Virus record (IMG/VR): IMGVR_UViG_3300046171_000227
Coordinates: 1-64,000 of that record
Source: a virus
Strand: one strand, 5' to 3'
Length of the DNA: 64,000 bases
How positions within the stretch are numbered: the first letter of the stretch is position 1; each line of letters begins with the position of its first letter. This document shows positions 30,800 to 41,060 of the stretch, piece by piece. The notes below the pieces were generated by a model. The model did not search any database and was not told the origin of the DNA. It was given only the letters and a program-made list of their open reading frames with translations. A program made the translations under genes and the position numbers.

Positions 30800-31650
30800 A
30801 GGATAATCCAATCAGGGCAATAGAGATCTGTAGTGTCTTTATCTGCATAAGCAGGCCCGAACCAGTTCTTCGGAGCAATAACTTTTTTGTTGGAGTTTGC
30901 TTGTAACCAGGCTCCCCACCAACTCATACTACTGTTAGCAATAATAGCATGAGAGCATAGAGACATCAAGCACAAGTCAGCATATGGAGTAAAAGATCCG
31001 TCTGCATATTTATCAACTGGTTCAGAAATTAAGAATCTATCTCCGGAGAAGAACTCCTGTTCCTTCACCCAATCAACAGAATCAGAGAATACAAAGACGG
31101 GTTGATTGTCATTAAATTCTGCAAGAGCACTTTCATAATATTCAATAGTTTGAGGTGGATGTTGTGATGAACACTGAGTATATGCCCACTTAAATCCCCG
31201 AGGATCTGTTAGGTTGGGATCACCTCGTCGAACATGAAGCATGATAGGTTCTTGATCCTTAAACTCATCCATGATTTGTTTGCAAGGTTCGAGATGCTCA
31301 TCATGAAATGTATACTCCCTCCTAATGATATCTTCTACGTTCTTGAAGTATCTTTCAGACTGAAAGAATCCATGAAGACTGACATTATCAGGACAACTCT
31401 CTACAAGAGATTCATCATAATTGAAGAATCTTTCTTGTACATATCCACCATTTCTTTGTTGGAGATTTTCTTCTTTTACATCCTCCATCTTGAAACAATA
31501 GTGCAAACTATAGTTTTCAATACTTTGTGCATTATATGGAGGAATACACCAGTCATATCCATGCTTAGCAGCAATACCACGAAGTGCAGCATACTCAAAC
31601 ATTTGATTACCTAGTCTTCCTAGATTGCCGAGTTGATTAAATGCTAGCAT
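30796..31650 (-). CDS. Glycosyltransferase family 11-like (alpha-1,2-fucosyltransferase)
   Basis: A 284-residue protein with GT11 features: GRLGNQMFEYAALRGIAAKH at the N-terminus, MLHVRRGDPNLTDPRGF (donor-binding HxRRGD), and AIIANSSMSWWGAWLQAN. Probably adds a GDP-linked deoxy-sugar. Two related genes follow upstream (33185 and 34686), suggesting successive steps on one glycan. Confidence 0.88.
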   Translation of the reverse strand: MLAFNQLGNLGRLGNQMFEYAALRGIAAKHGYDWCIPPYNAQSIENYSLHYCFKMEDVKEENLQQRNGGYVQERFFNYDESLVESCPDNVSLHGFFQSERYFKNVEDIIRREYTFHDEHLEPCKQIMDEFKDQEPIMLHVRRGDPNLTDPRGFKWAYTQCSSQHPPQTIEYYESALAEFNDNQPVFVFSDSVDWVKEQEFFSGDRFLISEPVDKYADGSFTPYADLCLMSLCSHAIIANSSMSWWGAWLQANSNKKVIAPKNWFGPAYADKDTTDLYCPDWIIL

Positions 31651-32449
31651 ATTTCTCCAGATATTCTTGGTTAGAATAATAATCCATTAATTGTTTTTTG
31701 TCCATTCCACTTATCATTTCCCATTCTTGCAGGTTAGATTCCATATGTGGGTTAGAGAACCATGAATTTTCTCCTCTGGCATGTTCTAAGTGATAAACTA
31801 CATTATTAATTCTACCAACTTTATATCCTAATGTAGTAAATCTGAAATACCTTTCTTTATCTTCAGGAGCATATGCTCGGAAGTTTTCATTCTCCATGCC
31901 ACCTTCAATATAAACACTGCGTCTGAAGAACTGAGCCCATCCAAAATCAGATGTATGCTCATTAGAAACAGCATCTAAGACTGAATAGTCATTACCATCA
32001 AGGAAAGCAGATACAATTTTATCTTCTGCATTTACTTGTCGTTGATACATCCCATCACCGTATGGGTATACAACATCAAAAACTTTTTCTTTAATCCCCA
32101 TGTATGCAGTCACATATGATTCAAGGGGGAGAATCACATCACAATCATAATTAACTACTATTTCTGTGTCTGCCTCTACAATCATTTCATTAAGAACTCT
32201 CTGACGATGAAACAGAGGTTGATCACTCTCTTCAAAAATGTGCTTTACCTTGACATCTCCAAAAAAACTTTCTAGTTGTGGAAGTGCTCTTTCATTGAAT
32301 ACAGAGGTTTTATCAACTTCTTTAACAATAATGTTTGTATTAAAGTTGTTTAAAAGAAATGCTACTGAAGTAATAACATTTCTAAGTCTATCTTCCGATT
32401 CGATACGAATAGGGATGATAAAGGTTGCGTCGGTTAAATCAATTCTCAT
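31637..32449 (-). CDS. Glycosyltransferase (GT2/galactosyltransferase-like)
   Basis: A 270-residue protein: TFIIPIRIESEDRLRNVITS, then VVNYDCDVILPLESY with a DxD site, and FGWAQFFRRSVYIEGGMENE near the acceptor region. Fits GT-A transferases of the GT2/GT27-like group. Overlaps the upstream gene by 11 bp. Confidence 0.78.
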   Translation of the reverse strand: MRIDLTDATFIIPIRIESEDRLRNVITSVAFLLNNFNTNIIVKEVDKTSVFNERALPQLESFFGDVKVKHIFEESDQPLFHRQRVLNEMIVEADTEIVVNYDCDVILPLESYVTAYMGIKEKVFDVVYPYGDGMYQRQVNAEDKIVSAFLDGNDYSVLDAVSNEHTSDFGWAQFFRRSVYIEGGMENENFRAYAPEDKERYFRFTTLGYKVGRINNVVYHLEHARGENSWFSNPHMESNLQEWEMISGMDKKQLMDYYSNQEYLEKYASI

Positions 32450-33198
32450 CAGGATACTTTCTCGTCACAAAAAATTCTGAATGCTTTTGATAGATATGAT
32501 CTATTTCTTCTTTATTTACCAACCAAGTTCTAGATGAGTCAGAAATAGTAGCGTTATAATCAATCCCACCGGAACTCGTTCTATTATCATGCTCACGGTT
32601 TGCTGTTAATACCTCGTCAATTATTGCTGGCATACCATGCTTGACTCTCATTCGATGATACAATTCAGTATCAATTAAGAGATTAAGTTTTTCATCCATA
32701 CCATCATAAGTGCCATTAAGAAATGCAGTACCTGATGGATTACCTAATAAGTTGTCACCTTCAAGCATTCTTGCAGTCCATTTTGGAAAACAATCTCTAT
32801 GAGTTTCCTACACCATCTGTAGTGTGAGTAAACCCATGAATTAACCATTTAGCACCATTTTGAAATACTTCATATATTTTTTGAAGGGCATCATTACTAA
32901 TAAAAATATCATCCTGATAAATTAATTTTAATATTTTACCCTCAGCATTTTCAATAGCACAATTAGTATTTGCTGCTAAACTCCCTCGCCCATTTGGATT
33001 TTTAATATATGTAATATCAAAATCATAGTCACAATTACGACACCATTCCTGAATCACATCATCCTTACTATGATCAGAAATAACAATATCAAAGTCTTTG
33101 AAAGATTGATTTGCAATTGTATCAAATAACTTTTCAAGATAAAAAACTCCATCACCTCGATATTCGTAGGTGGGAATGCATACACTAATTTCTGACAT
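32439..33198 (-). CDS. Glycosyltransferase family 2 (one +1 indel)
   Basis: About 252 residues when one A is removed from the run at 32804-32806. N-terminal part: MSEISVCIPTYEYRGDGVFY and LKLIYQDDIFISNDAL (GT2 fold with the QDD site); C-terminal part begins MLEGDNLLGNPSGTAFLNGT. Without repair the gene splits into two open frames. ATG at 33198 is chosen from the GT2 start pattern; it overlaps the upstream fucosyltransferase by 14 bp. Confidence 0.82.
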
Positions 33199-33991
33199 CA
33201 AGATACTCCCATCGATCGATGTAAATGTCTGTAGGATCTTCTCCATCAGGGCCAAACCACAGTCTGGGTGCAATCACATTTGTATGTCCTGAGAGCCATG
33301 CTCCCCACCAGGAGAAGGTAGAGTTTGCGATGATGTTGTATTGTGACATTGACATGAGGCACATATCGTGAATGTTGTCACTCTCAGAGATAAAGAAACG
33401 ATCTGATTCAAAGAATTCGTGTCCGAACGCCCACGATGGATCATCCGTGAGTACAACCACAGGGATATCCTTAGGCAGTCTTCCAAGTGCTTCTTCATAA
33501 TAACTGATAGGCAAGACTGGGTGGAATGTTGGTTTGATTAGATGATCTGTGCGACGAACATGAAGGGTGATGAAATCATTATCACCTACTGCTTGATCCA
33601 GAAAATTATGACAATTCTCCTCTACTTCATCTCTAAAAGTAAAGTCTTCGCGAATTTCGTCTTCAATATGCTTGAAGTATTTTTCTGATTGAAAGTACCC
33701 ATACAGATTTACATCATCAGGACACTCATCAACAATATTTTGATCATACCGAAAAGATGCCTCTTTGCGATATCCCGCTTCTAGTAAACCAATATTCTTA
33801 GCACCTGCCATATCAAATGCCATGAAGAGTTTATGTTGTTCCTCTTCATCATGAAACTCTTCATCTGTTTTAGGCCCATCGGGGATGATGAATTCATATC
33901 CCCTCGCTGCTGCAATACCTCTAGTAGCAGCATATTGGAACATTTGATTACCAAATCTTCCATTCCTACCAATGTGGTTATGTCCAATCAT
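33185..33991 (-). CDS. Glycosyltransferase family 11-like, second copy
   Basis: A 268-residue GT11 protein: IGRNGRFGNQMFQYAATRGI, FITLHVRRTDHLIKP and YNIIANSTFSWWGAWLSGHT. It has the same plan as the gene at 30796-31650 but differs through most of its length, so the copies are old. Intact. Confidence 0.88.
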   Translation of the reverse strand: MIGHNHIGRNGRFGNQMFQYAATRGIAAARGYEFIIPDGPKTDEEFHDEEEQHKLFMAFDMAGAKNIGLLEAGYRKEASFRYDQNIVDECPDDVNLYGYFQSEKYFKHIEDEIREDFTFRDEVEENCHNFLDQAVGDNDFITLHVRRTDHLIKPTFHPVLPISYYEEALGRLPKDIPVVVLTDDPSWAFGHEFFESDRFFISESDNIHDMCLMSMSQYNIIANSTFSWWGAWLSGHTNVIAPRLWFGPDGEDPTDIYIDRWEYLDVRN

Positions 33992-34689
33992 GAAAGTTCA
34001 ACTCCTGGGGGCAATCTATAATGGAAACCAAAAGGTGTTACACCTTCCGCTTCAGGTACTCTGGTTTCCTGTGAGAACCTTACTGCAACGTCAACGGGGG
34101 CATATTTCATGCCCTCTTTCTGAAAGATATGTCTGTTGTGGACACAGACATTTCCATCTTCGTGATAGTTTACCACACCCTCAGGCATCCAGTAAAAGTC
34201 ACTATTGTTTGTTTCCCAAGGGACTTCTACTTTCGTCGGAACTTCAAGAAACCTTTTACTACGCATGGAGAATCCACCATTACCAACACGCCAGTGTCTA
34301 CCAAAAGGATCAATGTAAGCGTCCTTTACAATCGCCCAGGGTGCTCCAATATAATCATATTCAAGCCATGTATCATCCCACTTATCAGGAAACAATACGA
34401 ACCCATCAGGTTGAACAAGAAGGCAATGTGATGTGTCTACATGTTCATGAAGATGATACACCACATAGTAATTGTAATCATCGTAGTTTTTGATATCACG
34501 TACAGGAGTCTGCATCGTGATACCATCTTCTACAAGTTTAGGATTGTTGTCAATCTGCTCCTGTGTCGTGATAAGTTTGACATCACCGAAATTGATGCCA
34601 GACATACTAGTATAAACACCATTAAGTGTCCCTGATAAATCATCAGTGGTATCAACAGATATCAATGTGACATCTGGCAAATTAATCAT
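33988..34689 (-). CDS. DUF5672-like glycosyltransferase
   Basis: A 233-residue protein with EYDYIGAPWAIVKDAY and WRVGNGGFSMRSKRFLEVP, typical of DUF5672 proteins and related capsule glycosyltransferases. VYHLHEHVDTSHCLLVQPDG may hold the nucleotide-sugar site. ATGA overlap both sides. Confidence 0.78.
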   Translation of the reverse strand: MINLPDVTLISVDTTDDLSGTLNGVYTSMSGINFGDVKLITTQEQIDNNPKLVEDGITMQTPVRDIKNYDDYNYYVVYHLHEHVDTSHCLLVQPDGFVLFPDKWDDTWLEYDYIGAPWAIVKDAYIDPFGRHWRVGNGGFSMRSKRFLEVPTKVEVPWETNNSDFYWMPEGVVNYHEDGNVCVHNRHIFQKEGMKYAPVDVAVRFSQETRVPEAEGVTPFGFHYRLPPGVELS

Positions 34690-35575
34690 AAGTCTCCATC
34701 GTAAATGTTTGAAGTCTTTTTATACTCTTCCCATTCTACTCTACATTCGTCTGGTGTAAAGAGTTTACCATCTCTATCCATATAATATGTTGGATAACTA
34801 TAGATACTGCAACCAAGACTCCACCAACCCTGAGAAAGGTTATGGTGAAACCAATACTTAGGTGCAATACACATCTCTAGATTTTTTGATGTCCAGAGAG
34901 GAAGCAGGAGAAAGTAGAGGTGGTACAGATAACGTTCCTTGCATTCTTGACAGCGACATAATCCCATGCAACGTCAACATGGTATGCAGGAATATCAGGA
35001 AGCATCCTGTTAGCAGATTTAACATCATCGGTTACAATGCAATACTCCATTTTTGGATTATACTGAGACATATGCTCCATTGCGTTTTCCCAATATGTTC
35101 TGGGGACAAATGCACCAGCATTGCCCACCATATCTCCACCACGAAAGTTAAGAACACAGATGTTCTTTCCGTTTGTGTCATCATGTTCGTACATTATACG
35201 AACTTTTAACCACTCTTTTACAAGATTGATTTCATTATAAAAATAATCTTCAGATTGAAATATACCATGAAGAAGATGATTATCCGGTATAGAAAGTAGA
35301 TTTCTATCAGTCAACCGAATATCAGTACGTAAATATTCATCAGTGTGAAAGGCATGTCGATATTCAAAATATGTTTCAAGATCATCAGGAACTTTTTTCC
35401 CATAATCAAGGTTCATAAAATAAAAACCTTTCTTATTAACTCTGGAATCTCCAGCGTTTTGAAGTCCTTTAATACCAAAGTCGTAACCCAATCTACGGGC
35501 TAAGACTCTAGTTGTTACATATGCGAATAATTGATTTCCAAGTCCTTGTCCATGCAAAAATTCAGTCGCTAACAT
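34686..35575 (-). CDS. Glycosyltransferase family 11-like, third copy (one deleted base)
   Basis: About 296 residues when a G is added at about 34905. N-terminal HGQGLGNQLFAYVTTRVLAR, middle ICVLNFRGGDMVGNAGAF, and after the break IAPKYWFHHNLSQGWWSLGC. The donor motif is FRGGD rather than HxRRGD, so specificity may differ. ATG at 35575 overlaps the upstream gene by 14 bp. Confidence 0.8.
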
Positions 35576-36858
35576 ATTCAGATGATACCTTACTAATATA
35601 ATCAATCATCTCATCGGTGATTGTAGGCGAACACCCAAGGAAAAATACAAGATCTAACACTTGGTTCGCGTTTGGATATTTATTCGCGTCATCAAGGTGT
35701 GAGTATCCAGGGTGAAGAAGAATATTTCCAGCAAAGTAATTTCTAGTTTGAATCTTATTCTTCTCAAAGTGACGAACTAGAGAGTGCTTCAGTTTTTTAT
35801 TTTCACATAAAATGGGAACACCAAACCAACTTGTTTCGGCGTTAGGCATCTCATTCATTACACGAATACCAGGAATGCTTTCAACAATTTGTTGAATCTT
35901 CCACTTGTTACGACGACGTTTATCATGAATTTCTTCATACTTGAGTAGTTGAACAGAACCTACAGCACCCTGCAAATCAAGAGGCTTAAGATTGTAACCC
36001 ATATTAGAAAAGACATACTTATGATCAACAATGTCATCATACTTGTCTAACCACTTGTCGAAACGCTTTCCGCATACTCCATTAGGAAGAAGGTTTTGCT
36101 GTCCCACACAATAGCAACCTCGGCCCCACCATGCAAAACTACGTGCGAGATCCACAACACCTTTGAGGTTAGAAGGACACCATACCGCCCTCAATCGTAC
36201 ATAGATGATGTGCGGGATAGAATGAGCATGATGCTGCTACAGCACGATCGGTAAGATACTTGCCATCATACTTACTACCAAGACTATCACAATTATCAGC
36301 GATCAGTTCAAGTTGATGTCTATCAAGAATATCATACAGACAATCCATATCATAAGGATTGCCAAGAACTGGTGAAGAAAATACTGCTCTTGTCCTGTCC
36401 GTAATTTTAGATTCTACTTGTTCAAGATTCCAGTTAAGATCATCCCAGACAATATCTACAAATACTGGTTTTAAACCTGCCTGAACAATAGGTGCTACTG
36501 TTGTGGCAAAACCACAAGCACATACGATAATCTCATCACCATCTCGCCAATTGAAGTACTTCTTCAATGCAGCAATCATAACAAGATTGGCAGAACTACC
36601 AGAGTTCACCATAACAGAGTGCTCAAATCCAAACTTACTTGAGAACTCACGCTCAAACTTATTAACTTTCTCACCAGAAGACAACCACTTACCTTTCATG
36701 ATTGAATAAACAAGTTCCCTCGCTTCATGATCATCCCAATAAGGGCCTGAATAATACACAGGTTTACCCTCTTTCCAATCTTTATTTGCCATGAAAGGAA
36801 AGATGTCATCATCCATCTCCTTTGCATCATTAATAAAGTTTTCAATCAGTTGATACAT
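35562..36858 (-). CDS. rfbH: RfbH-type 3-dehydrase/aminotransferase-fold enzyme (one +1 indel)
   Basis: About 431 residues after removing one C at 36175-36176 (minus strand), the length of RfbH/E1. The PLP-fold part has VNSGSSANLVMIAAL and SFYPAHHLCTIEGG, where His replaces the usual PLP-binding Lys, the E1 signature. Then WGRGCYC and NGVCGKRF supply cysteines for an iron-sulfur cluster. E1 with a reductase removes the 3-hydroxyl of CDP-4-keto-6-deoxyglucose, giving 3,6-dideoxyhexoses. No partner reductase was seen; phage ferredoxin could serve (speculative). Confidence 0.82.
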
Positions 36859-37640
36859 AATTCTCTGATGATGTCTGTTTGCGATATTTGTGGTTTAAAA
36901 CCAAGTGCTCTTAGTTTACAGGAGTCAAGATACATGTCTTGAGTATCTGCTTTCTTTGTCAGAATTTTTGAATCTGATTTTAAGAAGTGTTTCGCCGTCC
37001 TAATTATATCACCTAGAGTTGTCCGCTGTCCACTGCCAATATTGTATATGGTATCAAATTCTCCACGGTTAACAACTGTGTTAATTGCTCTGCATACATC
37101 ATCTACATGCATTATATCTTTGATTATATCTCCATCATTATAGAGGGTAATATCATTACCCTTCTTAAGTTCACCAATTAGATAATGAATAGCGTTCTTC
37201 TTTGGGGAAGCTTTTGGATCATAACCACCTACAACATTAGGCATCCTCAATATTCTATACTTTACTTTATAGGTTCTGCAGAAATCAATGAGTAGATCTT
37301 CTGCACACTTCTTTGTAATGGAATAGAAACCTCTTGGATTACATGGAGAATCTTCTTTAGCAGGAAGTTCACAATCTCCATAAACGAACCAAGAAGAAAT
37401 AAAATTGAAAACGCGATCAGCACTCCTGCAATGATCCAACACTTCACAAAGAATACTGAGATTTGTCTTGACATCTAAAGTAATATCTGTATGAATATTG
37501 CTGTTATCAATCGTTGAAATGAAGTATAAAATTTCCTGTGTTTCAGGATTTCTCTGTTCTCTGGGAATAATCAGTGTTTCATTGGTATACATTTCACAGT
37601 ATCTACCACCAATATACCCAGCACCATATACACTCAGCAT
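36846..37640 (-). CDS. NAD-dependent epimerase/dehydratase (extended SDR)
   Basis: A 264-residue sugar-nucleotide SDR with a shortened Rossmann start (MLSVYGAGYIGGRYCEMYTN), the catalytic YSITKK (YxxxK) and SSWFVYG Ser region, and KDIMHVDDVCRAINTVV. Probably an epimerase, reductase or dehydratase on the same deoxy-sugar path as the RfbH-like enzyme, which it overlaps by 13 bp. Confidence 0.82.
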   Translation of the reverse strand: MLSVYGAGYIGGRYCEMYTNETLIIPREQRNPETQEILYFISTIDNSNIHTDITLDVKTNLSILCEVLDHCRSADRVFNFISSWFVYGDCELPAKEDSPCNPRGFYSITKKCAEDLLIDFCRTYKVKYRILRMPNVVGGYDPKASPKKNAIHYLIGELKKGNDITLYNDGDIIKDIMHVDDVCRAINTVVNRGEFDTIYNIGSGQRTTLGDIIRTAKHFLKSDSKILTKKADTQDMYLDSCKLRALGFKPQISQTDIIRELCIN

Positions 37641-38257
37641 TCTGAAGTTCTCAAAATAAAAAATCCATTTCCATGTGGATGCGGGTTAATCCACTTTTCT
37701 TTAATTGATCCTAGTGAATATGAAAATTTCACAAGTTCCATACCCTGCGATTCAAACATCTTGATCCACCACTCCTCATCTTTCTTAGTGACGTGAGTAA
37801 CATCTACTTCATACTCTCTGATTCTAAATCTATCATTATCTCCAAGAGGAATTACAAAGAAAAACTGATTTGATTTCTTCTTGAAATTTTTGAGAACAGA
37901 AGGAATATCCTCAACCTCAACATGCTCAAGAACATCTTTACAAATAAGTAAATCGTAAAATTTGTCATTTGGTAAGGATACATAATCTCTTACATTAAGA
38001 TGACAATTCTGAACAGCATACTCACTTATATCTTCTCCCCAAGCGTCACATCCAATAATACGAAGAGCATTTACAAGAAACCCCTTCGCACATCCATAAT
38101 CAACACAAGTCTTAAATTCAAAATTGTTTTGAATATCAAGTGCTTCAGGAATTGAACGAGTGGGCATCCACTTATAGTCTTCATACCCAGAAATATGTTT
38201 TCTTACACCATCCTCATAATAGTCTTTGGTGAATTGATGCATATCATGCGAAATCAT
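37634..38257 (-). CDS. SAM-dependent methyltransferase
   Basis: A 207-residue class I methyltransferase: CVDYGCAKGFLVNALRIIG (motif I, SAM binding), LLICKDVLEHVEVEDI (motif post-II) and FFFVIPLGDNDRF. Probably C- or O-methylates a sugar or nucleotide-sugar (context). ATG at 38257 overlaps the radical SAM gene by 14 bp; ATG at 38242 is an alternative. Confidence 0.8.
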   Translation of the reverse strand: MISHDMHQFTKDYYEDGVRKHISGYEDYKWMPTRSIPEALDIQNNFEFKTCVDYGCAKGFLVNALRIIGCDAWGEDISEYAVQNCHLNVRDYVSLPNDKFYDLLICKDVLEHVEVEDIPSVLKNFKKKSNQFFFVIPLGDNDRFRIREYEVDVTHVTKKDEEWWIKMFESQGMELVKFSYSLGSIKEKWINPHPHGNGFFILRTSEC

Positions 38258-39377
38258 TGTGAATAGTATCAGTAAGAATATCGTCAACTAGTTCATTTTG
38301 CATAGCATACTTGCAATAATGGCAAGCATGATGTCTCAAAGTTGGCCCTTGATTGTAAAAATCTTCGATACCATCAATGTCACATACAGCAAATTGAGAT
38401 TCGGGAACATAGTTGTAGTTGTTCTCAATAGACAACTCTGCAGACGGACAAGCGTAGATATATCCGTCAGTGAACAAGAAAGGTTTCACCATATGCATAT
38501 AGCAATGATCATTTCTACGTTCACCTTGGAAGTTAAAGTCAGACAAAAATGCAGACTTTAGTTTTCTGCCACGATCTTCTTCATATGCCTCGATGATACC
38601 ACGGATAGTTTCAATATCCTTCTCGGTTTCTTTAACGTCTTTGATGGCATTGAATGCGATGCGGCAAGGAATTTTATTTTCCTCAACCCAATCTAACATA
38701 CGAATGAAGTTTTCGGTAGTCTGAAATTTCTTGGAGAGAACACGCTTATTCTTTACATCGCTCCATTCACCAGTAATGTTTGGGTTCTTAGAAGTCTCAA
38801 GGTTTTCATCCCAAACATATGCAGCGGAGGGTTTACAGTTAGTTCCTTCAAAGACACTTAAGTCATAATCATAACCCTCATAGAAACCATACATTCCCAG
38901 GCGAACCCAGTCAAACAGTTCTACAATGTCCTTTTTAATAGGACGATCTGCACCAAAACGGGCTCCATTAGTACAGATACCAAGACTAAATCCTAAGTCT
39001 TTGGCATACTGAACAATCTCTTTAAAATGTGGGTGAATACTTGGTTCACCGCCACCAGTGAATTCTACTCCAGTTACTCCAATCGCTTTAAAACTTTCAA
39101 GTGCCTGGAATACCTTTTCGGTAGGCATCTTTTCTGAAATATCTCTATTCGCGAAACAGCAGAAAGAACAAGTCAGGTTACAAGCATTTGTAAGAGAAAT
39201 GTGTGCCATTACAGGAGATGCTTTTTTGCCTTCCTGAAGGTTCTGCAATTTTGGTAATTGCTTAAGAAGTTTAGTTAAATTACTACTATAACTTCTACCC
39301 TGAACTTTATCATCTTCTTTTCTGAATGTCCCGTCTTCATTAAAGATTGGAGTTCCCTTATAAGGTACTGTAGTCAT
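38244..39377 (-). CDS. Radical SAM protein
   Basis: A 377-residue radical SAM enzyme with the [4Fe-4S] motif CNLTCSFCCF (CxxxCxxC), EFTGGGEPSIHPHF and a C-terminal CHYCKYAMQNELVDDIL that may bind a second cluster (SPASM-like). A Tyr/Cys region HCYMHMVKPFLF precedes it. Located with sugar genes, it might carry out a radical sugar or lipid modification; substrate unknown. An ATAATAAATA late-like box lies about 35 bp upstream. Confidence 0.88.
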   Translation of the reverse strand: MTTVPYKGTPIFNEDGTFRKEDDKVQGRSYSSNLTKLLKQLPKLQNLQEGKKASPVMAHISLTNACNLTCSFCCFANRDISEKMPTEKVFQALESFKAIGVTGVEFTGGGEPSIHPHFKEIVQYAKDLGFSLGICTNGARFGADRPIKKDIVELFDWVRLGMYGFYEGYDYDLSVFEGTNCKPSAAYVWDENLETSKNPNITGEWSDVKNKRVLSKKFQTTENFIRMLDWVEENKIPCRIAFNAIKDVKETEKDIETIRGIIEAYEEDRGRKLKSAFLSDFNFQGERRNDHCYMHMVKPFLFTDGYIYACPSAELSIENNYNYVPESQFAVCDIDGIEDFYNQGPTLRHHACHYCKYAMQNELVDDILTDTIHNDFA

Positions 39378-39410
39378 TTTAAAATGCTCATGATGATTTT
39401 TTGCCTGTGT

Positions 39411-39419
39411 TATTTATTA
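39411..39419 (-). promoter_or_regulatory. Late-like promoter box TAATAAATA
   Basis: TAATAAATA on the minus strand in the short gap before the radical SAM gene. One base off the TATAAATA consensus and at a late-leader distance from the ATG at 39377. Confidence 0.45.
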
Positions 39420-39423
39420 TACC

Positions 39424-40150
39424 CTAGTCATCTCTTTCTACTAAATCTTCATTCCAAATCAAATAAAACATCCTTTCAATAACATGAGCCTCTGCACAAG
39501 TTGGATCATACCCAGACTCTGGTTCATAGTATAGAGCACTTACCATTTTTTCGTATACATCTTTAGAATACTTTAAGATTACTTCTTTAGGTACTGCAAA
39601 ATTAGAAGCAGGTATAAATTCAATAGTGTTAGTTTTTGGTGGATCAACAAAACACCAGTCAAGTAATTCATGATGATTAGAAAAAGTGTCTATCTTCTAA
39701 GTCATTATTACGAGAATAATCACACCATACAACTGGTTGAATTAATCTACCATCGTTAAGTGTCTCAAGAGGAGTATAGTCAGTATGTCTCAAGTCTCCA
39801 ACTAATACATTTTTATCAACCCAGATACTAAAAAATTCTGTAGCGTTTAAAGACTGCAGAAATCTTTCTTCTGTTGTGTAATAGTTTTCTCCCCTAGAAA
39901 AAAGATTTCCCTTGATAAAGACACTCATGTCTGGGAGATCTTCATAGTTTTCAATGATGAATCTAAGTATGTCAAATTGATTAGCTCCGACATTGGGAGA
40001 TTTTATCACCTCACCAAGATGAGATAAGTCTTTACTAACATCACTTTTATCGTAAATGACTGTATTATCTGGAGAGAATCCATGATCATACGTCATCTTC
40101 AACCATTCAAGATCCCAATTATAATTTGATACTACTAGAGTTTTTTCCAT
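39424..40150 (-). CDS. DUF3431-like protein (one +1 indel)
   Basis: About 241 residues after removing one T from the run at 39681-39685. Starts MEKTLVVSNYNWDLEWLKMT; after the break it reads HELLDWCFVDPPKTN and VSALYYEPESGYDPTCAEAH, ending HVIERMFYLIWNEDLVERDD. The pattern resembles DUF3431, which is seen among capsule glycosyltransferases. Overlaps the upstream gene by 16 bp. Confidence 0.7.
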
Positions 40151-41060
40151 TTTTCAAAAAAGTTATTAAGATCAAGTTGAGATAAATCTTGCGTTTGAGC
40201 GTCTAGAAACATCTGATTATTATCTAGAAGCAGTTGTTCAGTCACTTCAGAATAGTCGTCAACAAAAAGAACCTGATAGTCTTTATACAATTCTTCTAGA
40301 AACGGAGTTCGTTTCATTACGGGAACACGCCGCATGTAGATTGTCTCCCAGTTTCTATGGCAATCAATAGCATTTCCTCTAGGACATAAAACAAACTTAC
40401 ACCTTCTCATGTGTTCTAAGTAAGTTTCAAAATCAACTCTTCCACTCTCCACGGTTGCCCAAGATTCATCTATAAACTTTGTAGACAAACCCTTACGCTC
40501 TTCATGTGAGTTTTCATTTATGCCAACATAGAGTAATCTAAATGATCTAGGATCTCTCTCATTCATGAAGTGATTGAGAATTTCAATTCGATCATCGTTT
40601 GGATTCATGCGTCTCTGCATACCATATGGCGCAGGAATCACTTTCCCACCAAAGGTGACGGCATTCACAGCAACAATGCGAACTACATTATCAGGAATAA
40701 ACTCATAAATGTAATCATCAATCGGAGTATCTTCAAGATTAGGTGAAGATAATAAACTTCATGTCCTTGAAGTTTCTGCAGAGATTAAGAAGATTACTCT
40801 TTTGCATCATTGCCCTGACAGCAGGCCAATCTTCATCTTTAACATCCTGCAATCTTTCTATGATATAAACGAATGTTATCAATGAACAGAGTCATATAAT
40901 TTCTACTTCTTTCAATCTCAAAAACTTTACTGACGAACTCAAAGTTCATCAGATTAGCTTCTTTCATGAAATGCGTATATATCCCACTCCATTGTCCCGA
41001 TTGATCGCCAAACGAATAGTCACAAAGTTGTGATAGTGCTACACCTTCAATTAATTCCAT
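40135..41060 (-). CDS. Exostosin-like glycosyltransferase (two +1 indels)
   Basis: About 307 residues from three frames. Starts MELIEGVALSQLCDYSFGDQ; the middle (VYIIERLQDVKDEDWPAVRA) follows an extra base near 40870-40900; the last part begins after an extra C at 40742-40743 and holds EYLEHMRRCKFVLCPRGNAID-type motifs typical of exostosin-family transferases. The first indel cannot be placed exactly. Overlaps the GT17-like gene by 10 bp. Confidence 0.7.
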
